DNA of 64,000 nucleotides. Origin: Candidatus Desulfovibrio trichonymphae. GTDB lineage: Bacteria; Desulfobacterota; Desulfovibrionia; Desulfovibrionales; Desulfovibrionaceae. Numbering within the stretch: the stretch's first letter is position 1; each line of letters starts with the position of its first letter. The notes under the pieces were generated by a model, which saw nothing but the letters and a program-made list of their open reading frames with translations, had not been told where the DNA came from and ran no database searches. Of this stretch, positions 55,491 through 64,000 are shown piece by piece. The DNA lies in contig NZ_AP017368.1 in assembly GCF_002355955.1 (NCBI RefSeq), forward strand, positions 1,014,001 through 1,078,000, read 5' to 3'. A program made the translations under genes and the position numbers.

Positions 55491-56294
55491 ATGAACAAAG
55501 TTATAGGCTGTGTGGGGTGCGGCAATATAGGCGGCGCCATCCTGACCGGGCTGACGGCAAAGCTCGCCAGCAGCTACTCCTTCTGCGGGTTTAACCGCAC
55601 ACTGGAGCGTATGCGCCCCCTTGAAGAGAAGGGTGTGGCCGTCAAAACCGACGCCCTTGCCCTTGCCCGTGACACGGACATCATCATTCTGGCCGTCAAG
55701 CCCCGCCAGGCTGCTGAAGTACTTAAAACAATGCGTCCAGCGCTCACAAGGGACAAAATTCTGATTTCTGTCGCCGCAGGCGTTGGCGTGCAACGGCTGA
55801 AACAGGACTCGGGCGGGCAATGCCCTGTCGTGCGGTGCATGCCCAATACCCCCGCACTTATCGGCGCAGGGATTTTTGCCCTTTGCCTGGAAGATGCGGG
55901 CCTGAGCCCGGGCATAAAGGAGGAAGTGCTCGCTGTTTTCAGCGCGCTTGGACTGTGCGTCACGCTGCCCGAGACGAGTTTTACCGCGTTTTCCGCGCTT
56001 ATCGGCGCAGGGCCGGCGTATGTCTTTCAGATGATGCAGGGTTTTGTGCAGGCCGGGGTCACGCTCGGTTTTGCACACCGCGAAGCGCGAGAGCTTGTCA
56101 CAGCCATGTTTGCCGGTTCCGCGCGCCTTGCCGCGCAACGTCCGGCCCCACTCATGCAATTGCGTGACGAGGTGTGTTCACCCGGCGGTCTGACCATTGC
56201 CGGAGTCAACCACCTAGATCGGGCTGGTCTTGTCGGCGTTATTGTGGATGCTGTGCTGGCGGCTGACGCACGGGGCCGTGAAATGGAGCAATAA
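55491..56294 (+). CDS. proC: Pyrroline-5-carboxylate reductase
   Basis: The 267-residue product makes proline. It has the NAD(P)-binding start IGCVGCGNIGGAILTGL and the signature stretch GAGPAYVFQMMQGFVQAGV followed by SPGGLTIAGV near the end. AGAGGAAGATAT precedes the ATG. It converges with the AMIN-domain gene, 2 bp between stops. Confidence 0.95.
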   Translation: MNKVIGCVGCGNIGGAILTGLTAKLASSYSFCGFNRTLERMRPLEEKGVAVKTDALALARDTDIIILAVKPRQAAEVLKTMRPALTRDKILISVAAGVGVQRLKQDSGGQCPVVRCMPNTPALIGAGIFALCLEDAGLSPGIKEEVLAVFSALGLCVTLPETSFTAFSALIGAGPAYVFQMMQGFVQAGVTLGFAHREARELVTAMFAGSARLAAQRPAPLMQLRDEVCSPGGLTIAGVNHLDRAGLVGVIVDAVLAADARGREMEQ

Positions 56295-56296
56295 TA

Positions 56297-57010
56297 TCAA
56301 TACAGACGGATATTCAGCGTATCCCCCTCATTGGAAAGCACAAAACGTGTGTGTTTCGGCTTTGTGCTCAAATCAATCACAATGCGTGTCCCTTTCTCAA
56401 TCCTGCCGACACGCACGTTGGTCACCAGAGGATTTTTCGGCACACCCGGCGCCTTGAGCGCATCCAGCCCCTCCACATCCACCACAACTCTTTCCGGATT
56501 GGTCAGATTCATGGTTTTATAGCGAATGGGCGGTCTGTGGCTCGTCAAACGTACTGTGGCCCCTTTGTCACGAACAAAGACCGCAAGCCGTGTGGGCGGA
56601 TTGACCGGCGCAGCCTTTTTACCGGCAACAGGCTTGCCGTACGTTGCATTTTTGCCAGACGGGCCGGTGCCTTGCGTTTTGGCGGCCGGTGCAGCTTGCT
56701 GCCTATCAGGTTGCAGCGCGGACGCGGCTGCAAGGGCCTTGTCCGCCTTGTCCATCTCGGAATCCTCGGGGAGGGGTGGCGCTGTGGGTGCAGGTTTCGC
56801 GTGCTGCGACGGCGCAGCAACGAGTGCATCAGGCGCAACCTGCTCCTGCGGCAGTACCGACGCAGCATCGTCCTGCGGAGAAGCGGTCGTACCAATTTCC
56901 GCCTTGGTTTTCAGCGGGTCAGTTTTACTGCCCATCTTTTCATTGAGCATGACCAGCGCCATACCCAGCACGCAAACAGCAACCAGCAGACTGATAATAA
57001 CTTTGTTCAT
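56297..57010 (-). CDS. Membrane-anchored AMIN-domain protein
   Basis: The 237-residue product has an N-terminal anchor (IISLLVAVCVLGMALVML), an Ala/Pro-rich linker to about residue 150 and a C-terminal AMIN domain (PERVVVDVEGLD, RVGRIEKGTRIVIDL). AMIN domains bind peptidoglycan or secretin-type partners and occur in AmiC and PilQ; this protein has no attached enzyme. Confidence 0.82.
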   Translation of the reverse strand: MNKVIISLLVAVCVLGMALVMLNEKMGSKTDPLKTKAEIGTTASPQDDAASVLPQEQVAPDALVAAPSQHAKPAPTAPPLPEDSEMDKADKALAAASALQPDRQQAAPAAKTQGTGPSGKNATYGKPVAGKKAAPVNPPTRLAVFVRDKGATVRLTSHRPPIRYKTMNLTNPERVVVDVEGLDALKAPGVPKNPLVTNVRVGRIEKGTRIVIDLSTKPKHTRFVLSNEGDTLNIRLY

Positions 57011-57109
57011 GCCGAAAGGCTCCTGTAAATAACAAAGGATGCGAGAGAGATTAAAATATGCATGATCGTCGATATTGCGGCGGACGCATGGCAAGAATAT
57101 ACATTAATT

Positions 57110-57385
57110 ACGCAAAATGGCAAGATTTTCTCTGCCGTGACATTGTATACCAGTTAGGCGCAGGACTTATTAATCAAGATCAATGCTGTCCAGTAATGAA
57201 GGAGTGGCTCAGGCGGCAAACCAGCCGCCATTACGAATCATATTTCAAGACGGGGCCGGATTCTGTATGACAAAACAGACGACGAGGCTGTGGAAAAAAT
57301 CAATGCCATGAGCGTGACGAGTTGTATGAAGATTTGACAAGGCGTCTACCCTTATTTTTATGGCGAATGAAGGGGGAGTTTGCTG
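57110..57385 (+). pseudogene. Decayed coding sequence of unknown family
   Basis: Fragments in different frames look coding: FLCRDIVYQLGAGLINQDQ, then LYDKTDDEAVEKINAM, then ERDELYEDLTRRLPLFLWRM ending at a stop near 57385. The last two join if one base is restored. I cannot name the family. Confidence 0.35.
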
Positions 57386-57501
57386 AATTGAGTTAAAAAA
57401 TCTGTTGTGGAGCACAAGAAAAACATTTATTCTTTAATTACTTAACGACCAGCCAACGGCCATCGCTTTTTTATTTCTTTTTGAAAGGAGTGTCTTCTGT
57501 C

Positions 57502-58209
57502 ATGCAAGTCCGTTATTCTATTCCCCTTTTATTTGTCTTGATGCTTCCGCTTTCGGCTTGTCTGCCGGAAACGGACGGCGCAAAACCGAGATTCGCTGTT
57601 GTGGATATGCAGCGTATTATGCGCGACGCGGTGCCGGCAAAAGCCGGAGTGGCATTTTTGGAAGAAATACACTCTGGGATGCAAAAGAAAATAAGCGCAA
57701 TTCAGGATCGCTTGGAAAAAAATTCCAAGGATGAAGCTGCGCAGAAAGAATTGCAGAGCGTGTATATGGCTTCGCAGCAACGCATGCAGGCGGAGCAGCA
57801 GAACGTGATCAATCTGCTGGATGATGCGATTCAGCGTGTTTTAAGTGTCTATCGTGAGCAGCATGGCTATGACGTGATTTTGAATGCGGAAATCGCTGCC
57901 GCGTATAATCCAGCTGTGAATGTGACCACGGCTGTTATTGTGGAAGTAAATAAGCAGAAAATTGAGTTCAAACCTGTGACAGCAGAAGGCAAAAATCCCG
58001 CTGGTGAGACAAAGCCCGAAATGAAAAACCAAACGCAGGACGAAGGGAACGCGGCTTCCGGCGGAGCGAGTGAGACAAAGCCCAAAATGGAAAACCAAAC
58101 GCAGGACAAGGACAGGAGAAAAGTAAACAGCCCTGTCGAAAATCAAAAAAAGAAACAGGACAAGGGCAGGAGAAAAGCGAACAGCCCTGCCGACGCAGAT
58201 AAAAAATAA
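57502..58209 (+). CDS. OmpH/Skp-like lipoprotein with basic repeat tail
   Basis: The 235-residue product has a lipoprotein signal with LSAC near residue 20, then an OmpH/Skp-like chaperone domain (FAVVDMQRIMRDAVPAKAG, coiled-coil arms about residues 45-120, GYDVILNAEIAAAYNP). The last ~70 residues hold two kinds of imperfect repeats, ETKPxMxNQTQD twice and RRKxNSPx twice. Skp proteins escort outer-membrane proteins, but are usually soluble. AAGGAG lies about 11 nt before ATG 57502. Confidence 0.8.
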   Translation: MQVRYSIPLLFVLMLPLSACLPETDGAKPRFAVVDMQRIMRDAVPAKAGVAFLEEIHSGMQKKISAIQDRLEKNSKDEAAQKELQSVYMASQQRMQAEQQNVINLLDDAIQRVLSVYREQHGYDVILNAEIAAAYNPAVNVTTAVIVEVNKQKIEFKPVTAEGKNPAGETKPEMKNQTQDEGNAASGGASETKPKMENQTQDKDRRKVNSPVENQKKKQDKGRRKANSPADADKK

Positions 58210-58232
58210 ATCTTTTTCTGTTGCTGAAAGCG

Positions 58233-58269
58233 GGAAAACCTCAGCGCGTTTTGCGCGCTGAGGTTTTCC
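58233..58269 (+). terminator. Strong hairpin after the OmpH-like gene
   Basis: A perfect 16-bp stem (58233-58248 with 58254-58269) has a 5-nt loop and an AAAA/TTTT end, so it could end transcription in both directions. It lies 24 bp after the gene. Confidence 0.85.
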
Positions 58270-58509
58270 ACAAGGCGACAAACGTGAGACGAGCCGCTGA
58301 TTGTCTTTAACGAAGATCAAAGCCGGGCGATAACGCGCCATGCAGCCAAGAATTCAGGCAGGCTACGGCGATATGCCTAACCGCATCAAGTGTCTTCCTG
58401 GTAAATCAAGTATAAAAAAGCCAAGCGATCAAGGTCGCATTCAATGACACGCTTTTGCTGGAAGCTCTAAAAATTTAGATGCGTCGCCTGGTTCCGCGGC
58501 GCTTTCATA
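58270..58509. other. Intergenic region
   Basis: I see no supported gene or remnant here on either strand. Confidence 0.4.
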
Positions 58510-58538
58510 TTGCGCTGGGGGGCAAGTGCGCGTATAAT
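58510..58538 (+). promoter_or_regulatory. Probable promoter of the FG-GAP protein/purD/purE group
   Basis: A perfect TATAAT (58533-58538) has TTGCGC (58510-58515) 17 bp upstream. A small GGGGC/GCCCC hairpin follows in the leader. Confidence 0.5.
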
Positions 58539-58590
58539 GCCTGAACACTGGAGGGGGCAACGCGCCCCGTTACACTTCAAGGAGCTACGG

Positions 58591-60267
58591 ATGAAAACCT
58601 TCCTAAGATTGTTCATTGCGGTCTTGTTGCTGCTTGTCGTCTGGCTGCCGGCAACGGCAAACGCCGTGTCGAAGAGCGTGATTTTATCTCCATTTTCTAT
58701 AACAGCGCCGCAGAGTTACGCTTATTTGTCCAAAGCTGTGCCCGCCACCATCCAAGCAGGACTCAACCGCCCCGGTGTGCTCGAAGCGCGTCCCGTGCAG
58801 ATCAAAATTTCTTCGCTGGCAGAGGCCCGCAAGGCAAGGAATGCGCAACACGCAGACTATGTTGTCTGGGGTGTTGTGACTGTTTTGGGCAATGAATGCA
58901 CTGTTGAAGTCAACAGTTCGGACAGGGACGGGAAAACCTGGAGCAAGACCGGCCAAGGGCCGGTAAGCGGTCTGACGGCCACTGTGCAGAATCTCGCCGC
59001 GGCCTTGAGCAGCGAGGCACTGGGCCTGCCAGGTATGGCGTATGCGGGACAGCAGGGCGAAGGGCAGATGATCAACCGCATGAATTCGGACATTGTTGTC
59101 AATGAGACGGGACAGCAGCAGGTCTACCTCAATCCGCAGTTCCGCTATCAGGGAGCGTGGGCGAACGACGCCTCGCGCTTGCGCACCCAGCGTCTACCCA
59201 ACAAAATGGTGGATATGGCGGTGGGCGACTTCAACGGCGACGGCAAAAATGAAATCGCCGTGCTTGGCGACCACAAGCTGATTATCTACGCATGGTCGGC
59301 GAACGGCAAGCTGAAACCGCTCGGCGAAACCGTCGTCTCCAGATCCAATCTCAATTTTTCCATGCGGGCCGTTGATATCAATCGCGACGGCGTCAAAGAT
59401 CTGGTTATCGCCACCTATGAGCAGGACAGCAACCGGCCGTACAGTTATTTTTATACCTTTGCGGGCAACAAACTTGCAGAGTGCGCGGAGCGCGTCCCCT
59501 ATTTTGCGAGCGTGGTTAGCACGCCGCCCAATTTTGCGCCGACTCTGGTGGGCCAGGGCTGGGATTCGATCAAGCTCTTTGCGCCCGACGTGCGCGTGAT
59601 GGAGAAACATGGCGCCAAACTCACTCTTGGCTCACGGCTGGATCTGCCGGAAGGGGCCAAGGTGTTTAATATCTGCTGGCTGCCTGGCGACAAAAACAGC
59701 AAAGGCGATCAGCTTGTTATGCTCACCGACGATGAGCGCATCAAACTTTTTCAGGGCAGCGGTAATACGCTGATACACACGACGATAGAGCGGTTTTCCG
59801 GTTCGGCGACAGGCATGGAGCATTACAAGGGCATGCCCGGTCTTGATCCTGACCGCAACTACCAGCTCCCCGGCAAGTATTACGCGTCCATGCGCCTGAT
59901 TACCGCAGATTTGGGACATACCGGCGAGTATGTACTCCTGATCAACAAGCCGATATCCACAGCTTCCCAGCTATTTGACAGGTACAGGTATTTCCCCCAA
60001 GGGGAAATACACGCCCTGTACTGGGACGGCGTAGGCCTTGCGCTTAAATGGAAAACCCGCCGCATTCGCGGTTCCGTGGCTTCCGTGGATCTGGCGGACG
60101 CCAATAACGACGGCGTGCTGGATCTTGTGGTCGGGCTGAACACCTCGCCTGATCTGGGTGTCGGCAGTCGGCAGTGTATGATCACGGCCTATCCGCTGGA
60201 TATTTCACAGACAAATCCTAATGTGCCGGCGGATCTGAGCGATTTTGAAGTGACGCCGAACCAGTAG
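58591..60267 (+). CDS. Secreted FG-GAP/VCBS-repeat protein
   Basis: The 558-residue product has a signal peptide (FLRLFIAVLLLLVVWLPATANA). A domain at residues ~28-145 resembles periplasmic TolB-N/FlgT-like folds (VILSPFSITAPQSYAYLSKA). A beta-propeller-like part follows with calcium-type DxNxDG loops: DFNGDGKNE near 215, DINRDGVKD near 265 and DANNDGVLD near 505. AAGGAGCTACGG precedes the ATG. It is followed by purD after 14 bp. Function is unknown; attachment or envelope assembly would be guesses. Confidence 0.8.
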   Translation: MKTFLRLFIAVLLLLVVWLPATANAVSKSVILSPFSITAPQSYAYLSKAVPATIQAGLNRPGVLEARPVQIKISSLAEARKARNAQHADYVVWGVVTVLGNECTVEVNSSDRDGKTWSKTGQGPVSGLTATVQNLAAALSSEALGLPGMAYAGQQGEGQMINRMNSDIVVNETGQQQVYLNPQFRYQGAWANDASRLRTQRLPNKMVDMAVGDFNGDGKNEIAVLGDHKLIIYAWSANGKLKPLGETVVSRSNLNFSMRAVDINRDGVKDLVIATYEQDSNRPYSYFYTFAGNKLAECAERVPYFASVVSTPPNFAPTLVGQGWDSIKLFAPDVRVMEKHGAKLTLGSRLDLPEGAKVFNICWLPGDKNSKGDQLVMLTDDERIKLFQGSGNTLIHTTIERFSGSATGMEHYKGMPGLDPDRNYQLPGKYYASMRLITADLGHTGEYVLLINKPISTASQLFDRYRYFPQGEIHALYWDGVGLALKWKTRRIRGSVASVDLADANNDGVLDLVVGLNTSPDLGVGSRQCMITAYPLDISQTNPNVPADLSDFEVTPNQ

Positions 60268-60281
60268 AAGAGGATGCAAAT

Positions 60282-61574
60282 GTGCGCATTCTGGTGATCG
60301 GTTCCGGCGGGCGGGAGCACGCCCTTGTCTGGAAGCTCGGGCAAAGTCCACAGACAGAAAAAATTTTCGCTGCTCCCGGCAATGGCGGCACGAAGGGCGA
60401 AGGCGCCGTTAACACGGCAGTGGCGGCCAACGATATTGACGGACTTGTGGCGCTGGCGCGCAGGGAAAAGATTGATCTTGTCGTCCCTGGCCCGGAATTG
60501 CCCTTGACGCTCGGCATTGTGGATCGTCTGCGCGAGGCGGGCACAGCCTGCTTTGGACCGGACGCCTATTGCGCGCGCATTGAGGGAAGCAAGGCCTTTG
60601 CCAAGCAGATTATGAAAAAAGCGGGCGTGCCCACGGCGAAAAGCGTGGTTTTCAGCGATGTGGAAGCCGCAAAAAAATATGTGGTTAAATTTGGAGCGCC
60701 ACTTGTGATCAAGGCCGACGGCCTTGCCGCCGGCAAGGCCGTGGTGGTGGCGAAAGACTCGCAACATGCTCTGCAGGCGGTGGATGATATCATGTTCGCG
60801 CGCGTCTTCGGGGCAGCCGGTGATCGCGTGATTATTGAAGAATGCCTGTGGGGGGAAGAGGTTTCGCTGCTCTGCTTTTGTGACGGAGAGAGCGCCGTGC
60901 CCCTGCCTTCAGCCCAAGATCACAAGGCGGCCTTTGATAATGATCAGGGCCCCAACACAGGCGGCATGGGCGCTTACAGCCCGGCGCCCGTATTACCTGA
61001 CGACGGATTGGATAAAATGGCGGATCTGGCCGTCCGGCCCGTGCTCAAAGCCTTGGCGGAAGACGGCCATCCCTTTGTGGGCGTACTCTATGCTGGTCTT
61101 ATGATAACTGCAGACGGTCCGCGTGTGCTGGAGTACAACGCGCGTTTCGGCGACCCTGAATGTCAGCCTCTGCTTGCGCGCCTGAACGGAGATCTGGTTC
61201 AGATTATGATGGACTGCATCAACGGCAGGCTTGATCCCGCAAGCATTGCCTATACCGGGCAGACGGCGCTGAGCGTGGTTCTTGCGGCAAGGGGCTATCC
61301 GCGCGCCTGCGCTAAGGGCCTTCTGATCAAGGGAATTGCCGAGGCCGAGGGGATTTGCGGCGTCAAGGTGTTTCATAGCGCAACCGTCGAGAAAGATCGT
61401 GCGCTGATTTCGAGCGGTGGCCGTGTGCTCTGCATAACGGTTCTGGGCGACGGTCTGCCCGACGCCAGAAAAAAAGCTTACGAAGCCCTGGACAAAATTC
61501 GCGTGCCGAACAGTTTTTATCGCAAAGACATTGGAGAAAAAGGCATGCGTCATCTTTTGTCCACAACAACATAG
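60282..61574 (+). CDS. purD: Phosphoribosylamine-glycine ligase
   Basis: The 430-residue ATP-grasp enzyme catalyses the second step of purine synthesis. It begins RILVIGSGGREHAL, has PSAQDHKAAFDNDQGPNTGG near residue 210 and EYNARFGDPECQ near 285. The start is GTG 60282 with AGAGG upstream. Confidence 0.95.
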   Translation: MRILVIGSGGREHALVWKLGQSPQTEKIFAAPGNGGTKGEGAVNTAVAANDIDGLVALARREKIDLVVPGPELPLTLGIVDRLREAGTACFGPDAYCARIEGSKAFAKQIMKKAGVPTAKSVVFSDVEAAKKYVVKFGAPLVIKADGLAAGKAVVVAKDSQHALQAVDDIMFARVFGAAGDRVIIEECLWGEEVSLLCFCDGESAVPLPSAQDHKAAFDNDQGPNTGGMGAYSPAPVLPDDGLDKMADLAVRPVLKALAEDGHPFVGVLYAGLMITADGPRVLEYNARFGDPECQPLLARLNGDLVQIMMDCINGRLDPASIAYTGQTALSVVLAARGYPRACAKGLLIKGIAEAEGICGVKVFHSATVEKDRALISSGGRVLCITVLGDGLPDARKKAYEALDKIRVPNSFYRKDIGEKGMRHLLSTTT

Positions 61575-61583
61575 GGAGGGGCT

Positions 61584-62084
61584 GTGTCGCGTGTTGTCAT
61601 TCTTATGGGCTCAAAATCCGACGAAGAGAAAATCAGCCCCTGTACGGAAATTTTACAAGACCTCGGTATTTCATTTGTGATGACGGTGAGCTCCGCCCAT
61701 CGCACGCCCGAACGTACGCGCGCGCTTGTGCGCGGGCAGGAGGTTGCCGGTGCCGGGGTGTTTATCTGCGCGGCGGGCATGGCGGCACATCTGGCCGGGG
61801 CAGTAGCCGCGCTTACCACGCGGCCTGTGATCGGCATTCCCGTTTCCAGGGGAGTTCTTGCTGGCATGGACGCGCTGTTTTCCACTGTGCAGATGCCGCC
61901 GGGCTTTCCCGTGGCCACTGTGGCGCTGGACAAAGCGGGCGCGTACAATGCGGCCTGGCTGGCCGCGCAGATTCTGGCCTTGGCCGACCCTGATTTGGAC
62001 AACAGAATTACGGCGGCCCGCAAGCGGATGCGCCTTGATGTGGAGAAGGCGGGGGAGGAGATTAGCCGGAAATATTCCATGTAA
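61584..62084 (+). CDS. purE: N5-carboxyaminoimidazole ribonucleotide mutase
   Basis: The 166-residue product has [13 protein letters not shown] at the start, VSSAHRTPE near residue 36 and the glycine-rich [10 protein letters not shown]. It catalyses a CO2 shift in purine synthesis; no purK is visible here. The start is GTG with GGGAGGGGC upstream, 9 bp after purD. Confidence 0.95.
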   Translation: MSRVVILMGSKSDEEKISPCTEILQDLGISFVMTVSSAHRTPERTRALVRGQEVAGAGVFICAAGMAAHLAGAVAALTTRPVIGIPVSRGVLAGMDALFSTVQMPPGFPVATVALDKAGAYNAAWLAAQILALADPDLDNRITAARKRMRLDVEKAGEEISRKYSM

Positions 62085-62111
62085 CCCAAGAATATTTAAG
62101 GGGCTAGACCA

Positions 62112-62127
62112 TCAGAAATCCTTCTGA
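62112..62127. terminator. Small hairpin between convergent genes
   Basis: TCAGAA and TTCTGA pair around a 4-nt loop, flanked by GGGG and CCCC that could extend the structure. It lies between the purE stop and the stop of the opposing glycosyltransferase gene. It is a weak terminator candidate. Confidence 0.35.
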
Positions 62128-62138
62128 CGCATAAACCC

Positions 62139-63101
62139 CTACCGCCGCAAAGCGGCTGGCATGGCAAAATACGCCCGCGCCGCAATGTCAAAGCACGCTC
62201 CAGGTAAAAAGCTGGCCCACCAGAAAAGCCTGTGCTTCAGCGAAGCGTTTTTCCATGGGGCGATGGTTACGCGGGCATGCCTGTTCCGCCCTTCGCGCCA
62301 GAGTGAGACTGCTTTCTGAAAGGCGGCCCGTCGGGTCAGCAAAGCCACGAGATCGGCGTGTTCCACGGCATAGCCGGGGTAGATACGACAGTGTTTATTG
62401 AGAATACGCAGGGTTTCGTCCGCGAATTGACCGAATTTGCGAAAGGTGCTGTTGGCCCCATGCATCCGCCAGCGCGTGAGTGGCCTGTCCACAAAGTCAA
62501 GCTCCCAGTCGTAGGCGATGCGGTAAAAAACGTCGGCCTCCTCACACACGTTCAGGCTTTCATCAAAAAAATCGGTTTTTCCTTCGTCAGTCAGCCCCTG
62601 AAGCGCTTCGCGCCGCAGCATTGCTGACGACATGGAAATCCACTGCCGTTCCATAAGCTCGCTGAAAACCATCCCCCGCGCCGGGCGTGTTTCGGCAAAG
62701 AGGCGTTTGAGCACGCGGCTGCCGTCAAAAATCTCCGTATCGGTGCAGACAAGGCCGACGCGGGATCCGGTTTCAAACAGCGCAACCTGTTCGGCAAGTT
62801 TTTGGGGGCGCCACAGATCGTCGCAATCCAGAAATGCGAGATAGCGGCCACGCGCGCAGGCCAGCGCCAGATTGCGCGCCGTGCCGAGGGAAACAGTGTC
62901 CGCGCCCCGGAAGCAGCGTATTTTGTCAGGAAACCGCGCGGAAAAATCCTGAACAATGTCATGGCTCTCATCCGTGGAGGCGTTATCCCAGAAAATGAGT
63001 TCAACATCCTCAAATGTCTGCGCAAACAGGCTTTCCAGCGCCGGGCGCAGATAACGCGCGCCGTTTAGGCAGTTCATGATGACGGAAACGGCGGGAGGCA
63101 T
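62139..63101 (-). CDS. Family 2 glycosyltransferase
   Basis: The 320-residue product starts with the GT2 fold (PAVSVIMNCLNGARYLRPALESLF), has the first Asp in FWDNAST and the metal-binding DCDD near residue 95. The last ~40 residues are hydrophobic. It shares one base with the upstream GtrA gene, and together with the aminotransferase gene it suggests lipid-linked sugar synthesis for O-antigen or lipid A. Confidence 0.88.
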   Translation of the reverse strand: MPPAVSVIMNCLNGARYLRPALESLFAQTFEDVELIFWDNASTDESHDIVQDFSARFPDKIRCFRGADTVSLGTARNLALACARGRYLAFLDCDDLWRPQKLAEQVALFETGSRVGLVCTDTEIFDGSRVLKRLFAETRPARGMVFSELMERQWISMSSAMLRREALQGLTDEGKTDFFDESLNVCEEADVFYRIAYDWELDFVDRPLTRWRMHGANSTFRKFGQFADETLRILNKHCRIYPGYAVEHADLVALLTRRAAFQKAVSLWREGRNRHARVTIAPWKNASLKHRLFWWASFLPGACFDIAARAYFAMPAALRR

Positions 63102-63526
63102 CAGGCGTATTTTCCGGCGGAAGCGTTTTGAAAAACAAAGCGGTTGCAGAGCAGATACGCGCTGACGGCGACAAACAGGGCAGCAACGAGCATGGCGGGT
63201 TTATAATGCATGAGCAGCCAGACAAGGACGGAATTGATCCCGAGGCCCGTCAAGTGCACAGCAACATAGTGTGGCAGCATGGTTTTGTGAATGACTTTGG
63301 CCTGAAACGTCCAGCTGTTCTGCCCTGCCCAAAAGACGAAGAAACCGACAAAATACGCAGGCGCGTTGCCGAAAAGCACCGGAAGGCCACAGGTGTTGAC
63401 GAACAACAGCCCGAACAAAACATAATAGAACGTTGCCGCGCCGCCCATCATGACAAAACGCGTCAAGCGGCTGGCGAGCAGCGCGCGGGTAAAATCCCGT
63501 AAATCATCCCATCTGTGCGTGATCAT
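63101..63526 (-). CDS. GtrA-family membrane protein
   Basis: The 141-residue protein has four membrane helices and the GtrA pattern (LTRFVMMGGAATFYYVLFG, NSWTFQ, NRFVFQ). GtrA proteins are thought to flip or move undecaprenyl-phosphate sugars. It lies between an aminotransferase gene and a GT2 gene. Confidence 0.88.
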   Translation of the reverse strand: MITHRWDDLRDFTRALLASRLTRFVMMGGAATFYYVLFGLLFVNTCGLPVLFGNAPAYFVGFFVFWAGQNSWTFQAKVIHKTMLPHYVAVHLTGLGINSVLVWLLMHYKPAMLVAALFVAVSAYLLCNRFVFQNASAGKYA

Positions 63527-63565
63527 GTTGCTAATGCAGTAGAAATTGCAAAAAAGCTGTATTCG

Positions 63566-64000
63566 TTATGTTACGCTCACAGTTGCGAGCGTCTCGCGTA
63601 TGGCTTTGCAGACGCTTTCCACGTCCTGTCGGCTCAGGCCTGGGTGCAGGGGCAAGGAGACAAGTTCCGCGTGCAGTTGTTCTGCTGCCGGCAGACGAAC
63701 AGCGCCGCCTCCAAAAAAGCTCAACAGATGATTGGGCTTGTAGTGCACGCCCGTTGGGATGCCAACACGGGCCAGAGCCTGTTTTACCGGGTCTTTGCGC
63801 CCGTCCGTGATACGCGCCGGCAAAATGTGCGGCACGATATTGTCGTCCGGGTCTGTCTGCAAAAAAACTATGCCGTCAAGTCCTGAAAGGCGTTCTTTGT
63901 AAAGAGCCGCCAAGGCGCGTCTTGCCGGGGCAAATTCCGTATCTAGACGGGCAAGCTGCACCCGACCGATCGCGGCCATGATGTTGCTCATGTGATAACG
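63566..64000 (-). CDS. DegT/DnrJ/EryC1-family sugar aminotransferase, 5' end cut by the window
   Basis: About 144 C-terminal residues are visible, starting RYHMSNIMAAIGRVQLARLD, a typical stretch after the PLP-lysine domain. They continue through YKERLSGLDGI, GVHYKPNHLLSFF and LPLHPGLSRQDVESVC. These enzymes aminate keto-sugar nucleotides for surface glycans. The catalytic lysine lies outside the window. Confidence 0.9.
   Translation of the reverse strand, partial: RYHMSNIMAAIGRVQLARLDTEFAPARRALAALYKERLSGLDGIVFLQTDPDDNIVPHILPARITDGRKDPVKQALARVGIPTGVHYKPNHLLSFFGGGAVRLPAAEQLHAELVSLPLHPGLSRQDVESVCKAIRETLATVSVT

Noticed and set aside
1-64000. CRISPR arrays or rRNA genes
   Set aside because: No regularly spaced direct repeats and no rRNA-like sequence were seen.

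Overview
The window is a piece of a sulfate-reducing deltaproteobacterial chromosome, most likely Desulfovibrionaceae. The grounds are a complete dsrMKJOP membrane-complex operon, a Cys-type CcmE in a System I cytochrome c maturation cluster, the tmRNA tag ANNDYDYAYAA, and the gene order psd-pssA-leuACDB and thrS-infC-rpmI-rplT-pheS-pheT. Several genes are shattered: an integrase, a type IIG restriction-modification gene and three transposase stubs. Biosynthesis operons are intact. This suggests a lineage undergoing genome erosion, perhaps a host-associated Desulfovibrio. The species is inference only.

Layout. 1-5.7 kb (minus): surface-glycan genes (ABC flippase cut by the left edge, two glycosyltransferases, a secreted protein) and a membrane hydrolase. 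5.7-12.3 kb (plus): a short repeat, a small orphan gene, psd-pssA (phosphatidylethanolamine synthesis) and leuA-leuC-leuD-leuB (leucine). 12.3-24.9 kb (minus): an IS110 scrap and a methyltransferase, then a long co-directional block read as tRNA-Val, thrS, infC, rpmI, rplT, pheS, a secreted protein, pheT, a MerR regulator, rpe, tkt and pgk. 25-26.3 kb: a DUF2325 protein and cobS. 26.6-29.8 kb: ssrA followed by a decayed integrative element (P4-type integrase and MmeI-like restriction-modification remnants).

29.8-35.5 kb (plus): an RsbRD-type sensor gene and dsrMKJOP, which carries electrons across the membrane toward dissimilatory sulfite reduction. 35.4-39.4 kb: a metal-efflux P-type ATPase and its ArsR/SmtB regulator, divergent from a poly(A)-polymerase/CCA-like HD protein, and TlyA convergent with it. 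40.5-46.2 kb (plus): ccmE-ccmF-ccmA-ccmB-ccmC-(ccmD-like)-TPR, which attaches heme to c-type cytochromes such as DsrJ. 46.3-51.3 kb: a very large histidine-kinase-like protein whose phosphotransfer residues all look replaced, then cardiolipin synthase.

51.3-54.1 kb: IS630 and IS1595 stubs flank a polysaccharide-export SLBB protein and a lipoprotein, with the second copy of the short repeat. 54.1-64 kb: a C-terminal processing protease, proC, an AMIN-domain protein, an OmpH-like lipoprotein, an FG-GAP repeat protein, purD-purE, and a minus-strand sugar-transfer group (GT2, GtrA, aminotransferase cut by the right edge). No CRISPR array or rRNA gene is present. The most unusual items are the pseudo-hybrid kinase, the duplicated coding-like element at 5.7 and 53.6 kb, the apparent AUA start of infC, the secreted protein between pheS and pheT, and the overlapping divergent promoters at the metal operator.
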